A model generated the notes under the pieces. It was not told the origin of the DNA. It was given only the letters and a program-made list of their open reading frames with translations, and did not search any database. A DNA stretch of 26,583 nucleotides, taken from positions 1 through 26,583 of the forward strand of contig CAKRRK010000019.1 of assembly GCA_934395135.1 (NCBI GenBank). Direction: 5' to 3'. Every line of letters starts with the position of its first letter. Positions within the stretch are counted from its first letter, which is position 1. Shown here piece by piece: positions 20,640-26,583 of this stretch. The DNA comes from an uncultured Eubacteriales bacterium (GTDB lineage: Bacteria; Bacillota; Clostridia; Oscillospirales; Butyricicoccaceae). Position numbers and translations under genes: made by a program.

Positions 20640-23600
20640 TTATTTTTGAATAGTTTCACCGAAATTTTTCAGAATCTGCGCGACTTCGCTCCGGGAAGCG
20701 GTGCCGGTCGGATCCAGCAGGCCGTTGCCCTTGCCGGACAGCAGCTTAGAGTGAACCGCCCAGTTCATAGCGGATTCTGCCCAAGTGGAGATTTTTTCCG
20801 CGTCGGAAAATTCCCGAACTGCCATACCGCCCTGGGTGGTGTCGTATCCTTTGTAGGTTGCGTAGTTATACAGGATTACAGCCATCTGCTCCCGGGTGAT
20901 ATTGTCGGCCGGGCCGAATTTGCCGTTGCCATAGCCGCTGACAATCTGTTTGGACGCCGCCCAGTTTACCGCATCTGTGTACCAGACGCCGGCCGCAACG
21001 TCGTTGAATGCGGCGGAAACGGATACAGCAGGCTTGCCTTCCATATTATAAAGCACCTGAGCAATCATGCCGCGGGTAAGCTTTGCGGTGGGGGCAAACG
21101 AAGTGTCGCCGACGCCCTGCATCAAATGGTTGTCATACACATATTTTACCGCCGCGTAATACCAGTCGGAGGAGGTAACGTCGGTAAATGGCAGACCAGT
21201 GGAGGCTGCAAAGGAAACGCTGACAGTAACATTGGACGATGGCATAATAAAGGTATAGATGCCGCTGCTCTTTTCTGTTGTTTTGACAGAAGTTCCCTTG
21301 CCGTCGGTGACATTTACCGCGCCGATGGCATAGCCGCTGTCGGGAATTGCTGTAATGGTAACCGTTGTGCCGTCAGAAGCACGGCTGGAGCTTGCCGTCA
21401 CCTTGCCGTTGGTTGTGTTCGCCACAGAGACGGTATAGGAAGTCGAAACACCGCCGCTTCCGGTGTTTCTGCTCCACTGCGCTGTCAGTGGGGTGGTGCC
21501 GGAAGGCATCGTCAGAGTACCGGTATGAGTTGTGCCGTCCGCGTCTTTCCAGCCGCCAAAGCGATAGCCGGATTTTGTAACGGAAGGCAGAGAAACGCTG
21601 TCGCCGGCTACGGCGAATACCGGGGCAATGTCCTCCGGCTTGCCGCCGTTTGCGTCAAAGGTCGCGTTGCCTAATGTAAGTTCCAGGGCATTGATCGGAT
21701 CGCTCCCGCCCTTTGGATACAGCGAAATGGTATAAGCGCCTGGCTTCAGTTCTGTAGTGGTGTGATCCTCCCGTTCAAAGGTGAAGTATACAACGGCGCC
21801 ATTTGTCACCGTCTGATCGCCGGTGGTTACGATTTCACCTTCTGCGTTGGTCACTTTGTAGGTATAGTCCGCCGCGGTTCCATTGCCCTGAATTGCAAAA
21901 TACATAGTATTTTGATCGGAATCGGAAACATAAGCCTCTTCCGGTCCGTTCATTGCCTTGATTTGCGCATTGATGGCTGCATTCGCAGCGTCGCCGGATG
22001 CCTGGAAGCCCGCTGCTATGAGGGCGGCGCTGCTGTCCGTATACTGTCCGTTCAAAGCCGTCTGGTAAGCGTTCAAAGCCCCCGCCAAATCGGCTGCGCA
22101 TTCTATAGCGGATTTGGCAGTTGTGTAAGCCTGTTCCGGCATATAGTAGGTTGTGTCGCCCACGGTAATGCCTTCGCCGTTGTGATATACGGTATCCAGC
22201 AGAAACCGGTTATAGGTTTTCACAGCGTCGAGCAAATCGGCCTTGTATGCGGCGAGTGTGTCGGACCATACGTCCTTATCTGCCCATTCCGTCGCCCAAA
22301 GCGCGCTGTAGCCGCCGGCAATGACAGCGTTGATGTCCGGTACCTCACTGTATTTCATTGTAGAGCCAGGAACCGTCACCTGCCCAAGGGGTTCTGTGGT
22401 GTAGGCCGTCCAATCGTCTACAAAGCTCTGTGCGGAGAGGAGCGTCAGGGTTTTGGTATCCAATACAGTGTCGTTCAGTTTGAGAACGGCGGTGTATTCA
22501 CCCGCCTGGAGCGTATTTTCGCCAACATGGTCACTGCGCTCAAAGGTAAACCGAATGGCGCGGTAGTTTGCACCCTTGCCGGTGGGGAAGGTATAGTTGT
22601 TAATTTCCGTTCCGTCTTTGCTTACCACAATGGTATAAGCGTTGCCGGCACTCCGATTGTCCAGCACGACATACATGGTGTTTTTATCGCTGTCGGTGAC
22701 TGGGGTGGAGGGCTCCAAGCCGTCCGCTGTATCCAGTTCCTGGACAAGCGCATTGAATACCTGGTTTGCACCTTCGCCCGTTTCTTGGAAACCAAACGCC
22801 GCAATGCGATTGAGTTCGCTGCTGGTTGCAAGATATTCGGAGAAATGACGCACGGTCCAGGAAAGAACGCCGTCTTTCAGGGTGCTGTCAACCTTCTGGT
22901 ATCCGGTGGGCGCAATGTAGTATACCACAGCGGTTTCGCCGGCAAATGGCGCAGAAACCGTGATGGAACCTTTTGCGTCAGCTTCGCCGAATATTTCGTT
23001 GCCGGCGGCATCCGTTGCGGTCAGGGTATACTTTTTGTCAGAACCCTGGTCCGCCGCGCTTACCTCCAGGGTAACGTCAGAGACCGCCGTTTCCTCTTCG
23101 CCGGTGGCAGCGTTTTCGGTGATCGCGCTCCATGCGTCTGCGTCAATGGACAAAGTTGCAACGTTGGTTTCAATCGCCACGGTGGAAACCGAAGGATCTG
23201 TGTCAATGGCCTGGAGCGCCTTGCCGCCAATGGTGATATTTGCCGCCGTTGCGCTGCCGGCGTCCTCTGCCTTGGCGTTTACCGTCAGCGTTTTGCCGGA
23301 AGCGTTAAGGTTTTCTTCGCTGGTATCCAGCATTTCACCGCCGATGGATGCGTGAATAGTATTGTTCTTCACCTCTGCCTCTGCGGTGATCGTGGATTTC
23401 AGGTCTACCGAATAAGTGTTGCTGCCTGTGTTCTTGGTGCAGGCATAGTCTGCGCCGAGGAGACTGGAAACGTCGGCAGAAAAGGTGCCGCCGGTAATGT
23501 TCCAGGTGATGGCCGCAGAGTAGGAAGTGTTGGTGGCCAACGAGCCGTTCAGCGTACCGCCGGAGATCGTTGTGATACCCTGTTCATATGAATATTTGGG

Positions 23601-24362
23601 CTTTCCGTCCGAACCTTCCGCCATCGTGGCGATGGCCGCGCCGCTGGCGTGAAAGATACCGCCTTTGACGGTGAGCTCATTCCAGTTCAGTACAGTGCCG
23701 CAATCCGAAACGGTATTGGTAAAAGTGCCGCCTTCGATGGTCATGATGCCGTAGTCGTCATTTTTCAGGGTGTACAAGCCGCCGCTGGCGTTGAGGCTGG
23801 ATACTTCGCCGCCCTTGATGGTCAGCTCTGCAAAAACCTTGCCCGTGTTTTGCCCTGGGGTATACCAGCCGTTTTCAATGGCGCTGGAATGGGAACTTTC
23901 GCTCTCAATAATGCCGTCGTTGATGGTCAGTTTGCCATGGTTTGTGATAACATAATAGTCGTTGGAATTTACGTTGAGAGATTTGTAAAATTTGCCGCCG
24001 TTGATGGTGGCAATCGCCCCCGGCTCGTTCTGCAGGGCGGATTTGCCGGCAACGTCGCTTTTTACTGTGCCGGAAGTTTCTCCGCTGTCCTGGATGGTCA
24101 GGGTACCCTGGTTCACAATGGTGTGACAGCCCGCCTTGGGGGACAGCGTATGGCCGGCCAAATCAATGGTAACCGTCGCACCGCTCGGAACGGTCAGCGC
24201 GCCGCCGGTTAACAAAACGTCGCCGGTAAGCGCATAGGTTCCGGAGGCGAGGGTTGTCATCTCTGCTGTGATGGCGGTGGATTCGTCTGCCGCAAAAGCA
24301 GCAGGTGCCAGAGTTAGTAGCATGCACAGGGAAAGCAGGCATGCTAAAAATCGTTTCTTCAT
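20640..24362 (-). CDS. Large secreted surface protein with three C-terminal SLH domains
   Basis: This 1240-residue cell-surface protein begins with a signal peptide (MKKRFL, hydrophobic core, cut near AFA-AD at 24). Residues about 40-300 contain repeated beta-helix-like turns with INGGKF/IEGGTF/ITGGTF strands, as in adhesin-type proteins. Two related modules follow at 521-642 and 782-898, sharing DSDxNTMY, FTFERxDH and xAGxYT. Then come an InlB-type beta-grasp repeat (about 899-964, FDANGG to LTAQW), a bacterial Ig-like repeat (976-1052) and three SLH domains (about 1057-1236) that bind cell-wall polymer. AGGAGG precedes the ATG at 24362. The gene stands alone, and its only strong upstream promoter lies inside a putative invertible segment and points away. 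No enzyme motif is seen; an adhesin or coat role is inferred. Confidence 0.9.
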   Translation of the reverse strand: MKKRFLACLLSLCMLLTLAPAAFAADESTAITAEMTTLASGTYALTGDVLLTGGALTVPSGATVTIDLAGHTLSPKAGCHTIVNQGTLTIQDSGETSGTVKSDVAGKSALQNEPGAIATINGGKFYKSLNVNSNDYYVITNHGKLTINDGIIESESSHSSAIENGWYTPGQNTGKVFAELTIKGGEVSSLNASGGLYTLKNDDYGIMTIEGGTFTNTVSDCGTVLNWNELTVKGGIFHASGAAIATMAEGSDGKPKYSYEQGITTISGGTLNGSLATNTSYSAAITWNITGGTFSADVSSLLGADYACTKNTGSNTYSVDLKSTITAEAEVKNNTIHASIGGEMLDTSEENLNASGKTLTVNAKAEDAGSATAANITIGGKALQAIDTDPSVSTVAIETNVATLSIDADAWSAITENAATGEEETAVSDVTLEVSAADQGSDKKYTLTATDAAGNEIFGEADAKGSITVSAPFAGETAVVYYIAPTGYQKVDSTLKDGVLSWTVRHFSEYLATSSELNRIAAFGFQETGEGANQVFNALVQELDTADGLEPSTPVTDSDKNTMYVVLDNRSAGNAYTIVVSKDGTEINNYTFPTGKGANYRAIRFTFERSDHVGENTLQAGEYTAVLKLNDTVLDTKTLTLLSAQSFVDDWTAYTTEPLGQVTVPGSTMKYSEVPDINAVIAGGYSALWATEWADKDVWSDTLAAYKADLLDAVKTYNRFLLDTVYHNGEGITVGDTTYYMPEQAYTTAKSAIECAADLAGALNAYQTALNGQYTDSSAALIAAGFQASGDAANAAINAQIKAMNGPEEAYVSDSDQNTMYFAIQGNGTAADYTYKVTNAEGEIVTTGDQTVTNGAVVYFTFEREDHTTTELKPGAYTISLYPKGGSDPINALELTLGNATFDANGGKPEDIAPVFAVAGDSVSLPSVTKSGYRFGGWKDADGTTHTGTLTMPSGTTPLTAQWSRNTGSGGVSTSYTVSVANTTNGKVTASSSRASDGTTVTITAIPDSGYAIGAVNVTDGKGTSVKTTEKSSGIYTFIMPSSNVTVSVSFAASTGLPFTDVTSSDWYYAAVKYVYDNHLMQGVGDTSFAPTAKLTRGMIAQVLYNMEGKPAVSVSAAFNDVAAGVWYTDAVNWAASKQIVSGYGNGKFGPADNITREQMAVILYNYATYKGYDTTQGGMAVREFSDAEKISTWAESAMNWAVHSKLLSGKGNGLLDPTGTASRSEVAQILKNFGETIQK

Positions 24363-24434
24363 AGATGATATTCCTCCTGTTTTGATCGTAGCTTGGTTTC
24401 GGATATTAGAATACAGACCTCCTTTCCGGCAGGA

Positions 24435-24459
24435 TTTGGGACAGAACAATTCTTTTGTC
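24435..24459 (-). repeat. Inverted repeat S1 (left end of the invertible segment)
   Basis: Read on the minus strand, this site is GACAAAAGAATTGTTCTGTC followed by CCAAA. It is an exact 25-base inverted copy of S2 at 24690-24714. The core is itself an imperfect palindrome (8 of 10 positions paired), as expected of a tyrosine-recombinase site. It lies 72 bases upstream of the surface-protein start codon. Confidence 0.9.
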
Positions 24460-24614
24460 ATCCCCTTTAGTTTTTTCATCATCACCGTCATCCAGAAAAT
24501 AGAAAATATTTACAAAAAATGGAAGATAACAGAAAAAAATAAATCCAGGGAGCAGGCCGAAAGCACGAAACGCTTTATCGGCCTTCGTCCTATGCCCAAA
24601 ATTTTCAAATTCGA

Positions 24615-24643
24615 TTGAATTTCAAGGAAAACCATGCTAAAAT
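24615..24643 (+). promoter_or_regulatory. Promoter inside the invertible segment, pointing away from the surface gene
   Basis: TTGAAT (24615-24620), a 17-base spacer and TAAAAT (24638-24643) are visible, with a TG one base before the -10 (extended -10) and AT-rich sequence upstream. Initiation would fall near 24650. No comparable promoter was found on the minus strand of the segment. Confidence 0.75.
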
Positions 24644-24648
24644 AACAA

Positions 24649-24683
24649 ACAGGATAAGGATATGTAGAACCGCATATTCCTGT
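24649..24683 (+). promoter_or_regulatory. Hairpin at the 5' end of the switch transcript
   Basis: ACAGGA and ATATG (24649-24664, with five unpaired bases between) pair with CATAT and TCCTGT (24673-24683). It starts at the predicted transcription start, so it would cap the RNA in either orientation and may stabilise the surface-protein mRNA in the ON state. Confidence 0.4.
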
Positions 24684-24689
24684 AAGATG

Positions 24690-24714
24690 GACAAAAGAAT
24701 TGTTCTGTCCCAAA
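24690..24714 (+). repeat. Inverted repeat S2 (right end of the invertible segment)
   Basis: It holds the 20-base core GACAAAAGAATTGTTCTGTC and the extra CCAAA, identical over 25 bases to S1 in opposite orientation. It is 46 bases from the segment's -10 box. Confidence 0.9.
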
Positions 24715-24740
24715 ATTGGAAAATGCATACTTGGGAGATA

Positions 24741-24760
24741 GACAAAAGAATTGTTCTGTC
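24741..24760 (+). repeat. Third core copy S3, in direct orientation to S2
   Basis: The exact 20-base core GACAAAAGAATTGTTCTGTC recurs here, 51 bases from the S2 core and immediately next to the recombinase stop codon at 24761. The CCAAA extension is absent. It could be a second crossover site or an accessory binding site. Confidence 0.85.
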
Positions 24761-25600
24761 TTATTGAATCAGCCTTAATTGTTCCAATATTTTGGTGTGC
24801 TCCGCGCCGGAAGACAGCAGATAAATCCGGGTGGTCTCCACGCTGGAATGCCCCAGCACATCGGCCAGCCTGGCGATATCATGACATGCTTGAAAAAAGC
24901 ATTTGGCAAACAAATGCCGCAGATTGTGCGGGAACACCTTGCTTGCCGCCACCCCGGCCTGTTTGCACAGCGCTTTCATTTCCGCCCAGATCTGTTTCCG
25001 CGACAGCCCTTTTCCGCGTCTGGTGAGAAAAATTTCTCCAGATGCGATTTTTTGTTTTTTGGCGTATTTGAGCAATTTTTTCGACAGCTTGGAAGGCAGC
25101 AAAATAGTACGGATTTTTCCTTTCAGTGAAATTTCCGCTTTCCCAGCCCGGGCGGCTTCCACCGTAATATACTGCACTTCGGACACCCGAATGCCCGAGG
25201 CGCAGATGGTTTCCAGCAGCAGGGCAAGCCGCGGTGTTCTTTGTGCGCCGGCGGCGTTTAACAGGCGGCGGTATTCGTCCCGGGAGAGATCCCGGGACGG
25301 ATCCCGGAAAAGTTTTCGTTGCAGCCGGAGAGGTTTTACCCGGCAGTTTTCCAGTCCGCAGAAAGTCAGAAAACCGTTGACCGCGGCAAGCTTTGCGTTG
25401 ACGGTAGCCATAGCGTTTTCCCGCAGCAGCGCCTCTTTATGGGCGATAACAGCCGCTTTGGTGATGCTGTCCGGTTCGCGCAAACTGCGTAGAAAGAACA
25501 GGATGTCCCGCTGGTATTTGTCAATGGTGCTGGAGCTGCGCTCTTCTGCCTGCAAAAAGCGGATATACTTTTGCAGCAGATGGAAATAGGGATGATGCAT
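24761..25600 (-). CDS. Tyrosine recombinase (XerC/D- or RecV-like), probable inverter of the adjacent switch
   Basis: This 279-residue enzyme breaks and rejoins DNA at paired short sites through a phosphotyrosine link. A SAM-like core-binding domain (about 1-95) precedes the catalytic domain. The full active set is visible: Arg138 (SGIRVSE), Lys162, His225 and Arg228 (HNLRH), His251 (GHSS) and the nucleophile Tyr260 (TTRIY). The ATG at 25600 follows GGAGGAAT; the frame extends upstream to 25741 into a terminator, which rules out a longer start. Its stop touches repeat S3, and the inverted repeats bounding the surface-gene promoter are within 330 bases. No phage or excision genes lie nearby, so a local inversion role is more likely than integration. 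It is shorter than XerC/D of ~300 residues but complete. Confidence 0.93.
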   Translation of the reverse strand: MHHPYFHLLQKYIRFLQAEERSSSTIDKYQRDILFFLRSLREPDSITKAAVIAHKEALLRENAMATVNAKLAAVNGFLTFCGLENCRVKPLRLQRKLFRDPSRDLSRDEYRRLLNAAGAQRTPRLALLLETICASGIRVSEVQYITVEAARAGKAEISLKGKIRTILLPSKLSKKLLKYAKKQKIASGEIFLTRRGKGLSRKQIWAEMKALCKQAGVAASKVFPHNLRHLFAKCFFQACHDIARLADVLGHSSVETTRIYLLSSGAEHTKILEQLRLIQ

Positions 25601-25721
25601 AACAATTCCTCCGTTTGTATCCAATTTGGTTTGTAGTATTTGCAAAAGCAGCCGGCGATATGCCGCAATAGAAGAAAAGCATGCCCGTCGGCCATTGTAC
25701 AAAAATTTCTGTGGAAAAAGC

Positions 25722-25767
25722 ACGCCCCTCGTTTTATCCATACACCGATAAAACGAGGGGCGTTTTT
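25722..25767. terminator. Strong bidirectional terminator between the ECF gene and the recombinase gene
   Basis: A perfect 17-bp stem (25722-25738 with 25747-25763) and an 8-base loop are followed by T residues on the plus strand and by GCTTTTT on the minus strand. It should end the ECF operon transcript 43 bases after its stop. The recombinase therefore needs its own promoter between 25601 and 25721, where I see only a poor TACAAT at about 25697-25702 on the minus strand. Confidence 0.85.
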
Positions 25768-25809
25768 AGAATAAGGGGTTGGAGTTGCAGCCGGTGAAAA
25801 AAGCCTTCG

Positions 25810-26391
25810 TCAGGCTTTGTAAGCCGTGTCTGGTTTCCGGCGCTTGGAAAAGACAATCATGCCGGTACGATGAAGCGCCGCCATAAGAAGGGGAATGAAT
25901 ACCAGCTGCAGAACAATGCCGGGAATCGCGCTGAAAAAAGCGCCGGCTATAAACAGCTGCAGCGTGAAAGGCTCGCCGGTCACGCCGGCAAGCAGCAGTT
26001 GTACGCCGCCCCAAACAAGACGGCCGGCCACCATTGCAGCGAGGAGCGAACGATAGAGCGAAGCGATGCATTTCCAGCGGGAATGCGCATACAGAAAGCC
26101 GGCAAGAAGGCCGTAACAAGCGAGTTCAAAGGTCATAGCGACGCCTGTCGGGAAAATCGGCGGCATGCCAAACAGGACATAGCGGAGCAGCGGCAGAACC
26201 GCACCGACTGCGCCGCCGTATTGCCAGCCGCAGAGGAGGCCGCAAAGCAGCACCGGAAGATGCATTGGCAGCAGCATGCTGCCGATTTGCGGAATCTGTC
26301 CGGTGAAAAAGGGAAGGATCAGACCGGCAGCCAGAAACATAGCCGCGCCAACCAGATGCAAAACAGACTTGGAACGGAGTGTTTTTTTCAT
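25810..26391 (-). CDS. ECF transporter S component (substrate-binding membrane subunit)
   Basis: This 193-residue membrane protein should bind a vitamin or similar small compound and deliver it to a shared ECF energy-coupling module (EcfA, EcfA', EcfT), none of which is in the window. It has six hydrophobic segments. The N-terminal AAMFLAAGLILPF segment, the MLLPMHLPVLLCGLLCG stretch (about 39-55) and LLRYVLFGMPP with FPTGVAMTFELACYGLLAGFLY are typical of the PF12822-type S components. AAAGGAG precedes the ATG at 26391. It starts 17 bases after the stop of the kinase-like gene, so both are likely one operon. The substrate cannot be fixed; a nucleoside- or pantothenate-like compound is one possibility given the neighbour. 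Confidence 0.85.
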   Translation of the reverse strand: MKKTLRSKSVLHLVGAAMFLAAGLILPFFTGQIPQIGSMLLPMHLPVLLCGLLCGWQYGGAVGAVLPLLRYVLFGMPPIFPTGVAMTFELACYGLLAGFLYAHSRWKCIASLYRSLLAAMVAGRLVWGGVQLLLAGVTGEPFTLQLFIAGAFFSAIPGIVLQLVFIPLLMAALHRTGMIVFSKRRKPDTAYKA

Positions 26392-26408
26392 CAAATCGTC
26401 TCCTTTCA

Positions 26409-26583
26409 TCATACACTGCCGCCGGAAGCGGGCGCCAGAACAGGTTCTGTAGTGTCCAGAAGAAGGTCTGCATGCTGCGGGATGGAGCACTGGGCAAAGT
26501 AACGTTCCTCCAGGGGAATCCAGGTTTCTGCAAAGGCGTCGAATCCTTGCCCTTCCCGGGTTTTCATGCGGCGTGCCTGAGCT
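26409..26583 (-). CDS. C-terminal end of a uridine-kinase-like P-loop kinase, 5' end outside window
   Basis: Only the last 57 residues are in the window. They read AQARRMKTREGQGFDAFAET and then WIPLEERYFAQCSIPQHADL, ending at TGA followed by a second TGA. The segment is close to the C-terminal part of the uridine kinase/nucleoside kinase-like proteins found in Clostridia, with the lid-type RARRM helix. The catalytic P-loop lies beyond the edge. It precedes the ECF S component by 17 bases in the same direction. Confidence 0.55.
   Translation of the reverse strand, partial: AQARRMKTREGQGFDAFAETWIPLEERYFAQCSIPQHADLLLDTTEPVLAPASGGSV

Larger units (their letters stand above)
24435..24714. other. 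Putative invertible promoter segment (phase-variation switch), OFF orientation
   Basis: A ~280-bp segment bounded by exact 25-bp inverted repeats lies between the surface-protein gene and a tyrosine recombinase gene. It carries one strong promoter, which points toward the recombinase side. Flipping it between the repeats would place that promoter on the minus strand about 137 bases upstream of the surface-protein ATG. The layout parallels the cwpV/RecV-type switch of Clostridioides difficile. The 24460-24600 part also has a GC-rich hairpin without a T-tract (AGGCCGA/TCGGCCT arms) and no coding sequence I can support. Inversion itself is inferred, not observed. Confidence 0.75.

Noticed and set aside
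20601..23591. Long plus-strand open frames opposite the SLH protein gene
   Set aside because: They mirror the minus-strand codons of a clearly recognised surface protein and give cysteine-rich, family-less products.
24761..25600. Tyrosine recombinase as the integrase of a prophage or integrative element
   Set aside because: No phage, excisionase, replication or conjugation genes and no attachment-site duplication in a tRNA are seen. The tRNA-Gly at the left edge is far away with no repeat of its 3' end found. The adjacent inverted repeats fit local inversion better.

Overview
The window looks like a chromosomal segment of a low- to mid-GC anaerobic Firmicute, most likely a gut Clostridia/Oscillospiraceae-type bacterium. 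This is inferred from strong AGGAGG-type ribosome binding sites, several TTG/GTG starts, the rpmG-secE-nusG-rplKA/rplJL order, an NADP-type glutamate dehydrogenase, SLH-domain surface protein, HxlR and Fur-family regulators, and an ECF transporter S component. No phage block, IS element or CRISPR array was seen. The species cannot be named from this sequence alone.

Layout. 1-1274: 3' part of a tRNA-Gly(GCC) with its terminator, then a GT2-GtrA membrane glycosyltransferase on the minus strand. 1996-4686 (plus): gdhA, then an ABC ATPase without a visible permease and a dCMP deaminase. 4962-7988 (plus): an HAD phosphatase-mtnK-mtnA operon for methylthioribose salvage behind its own promoter and a structured leader. 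8040-11671 (minus): the housekeeping cluster rpmG-secE-nusG-rplK-rplA, then rplJ-rplL under a separate promoter with an L10 leader and attenuator. 11966-12382: ruvX. 12885-13633 (minus): two overlapping half-size TauE/SafE genes. 13909-15042: hxlR divergent from an iron-sulfur-flavoprotein-like reductase. 15144-17192: a secreted serine hydrolase. 17430-20508 (minus): a zinc-type uptake operon (Fur-family repressor, lipoprotein, ATPase, permease) whose promoter carries a near-perfect Fur-family palindrome.

20640-25600 is the most interesting part. A 1240-residue secreted surface protein with three SLH domains is read on the minus strand. Directly upstream lies a 280-bp segment bounded by exact 25-bp inverted repeats, and beyond it a complete tyrosine recombinase. 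The only strong promoter in the segment (TTGAAT-17-TAAAAT with an extended -10) points away from the surface gene. The natural reading is an invertible promoter switch, captured OFF, that phase-varies the surface protein, with the adjacent recombinase as its inverter. A third copy of the 20-bp core abuts the recombinase stop codon.

The right edge (minus) has an ECF transporter S component preceded by the 3' end of a uridine-kinase-like gene that leaves the window.
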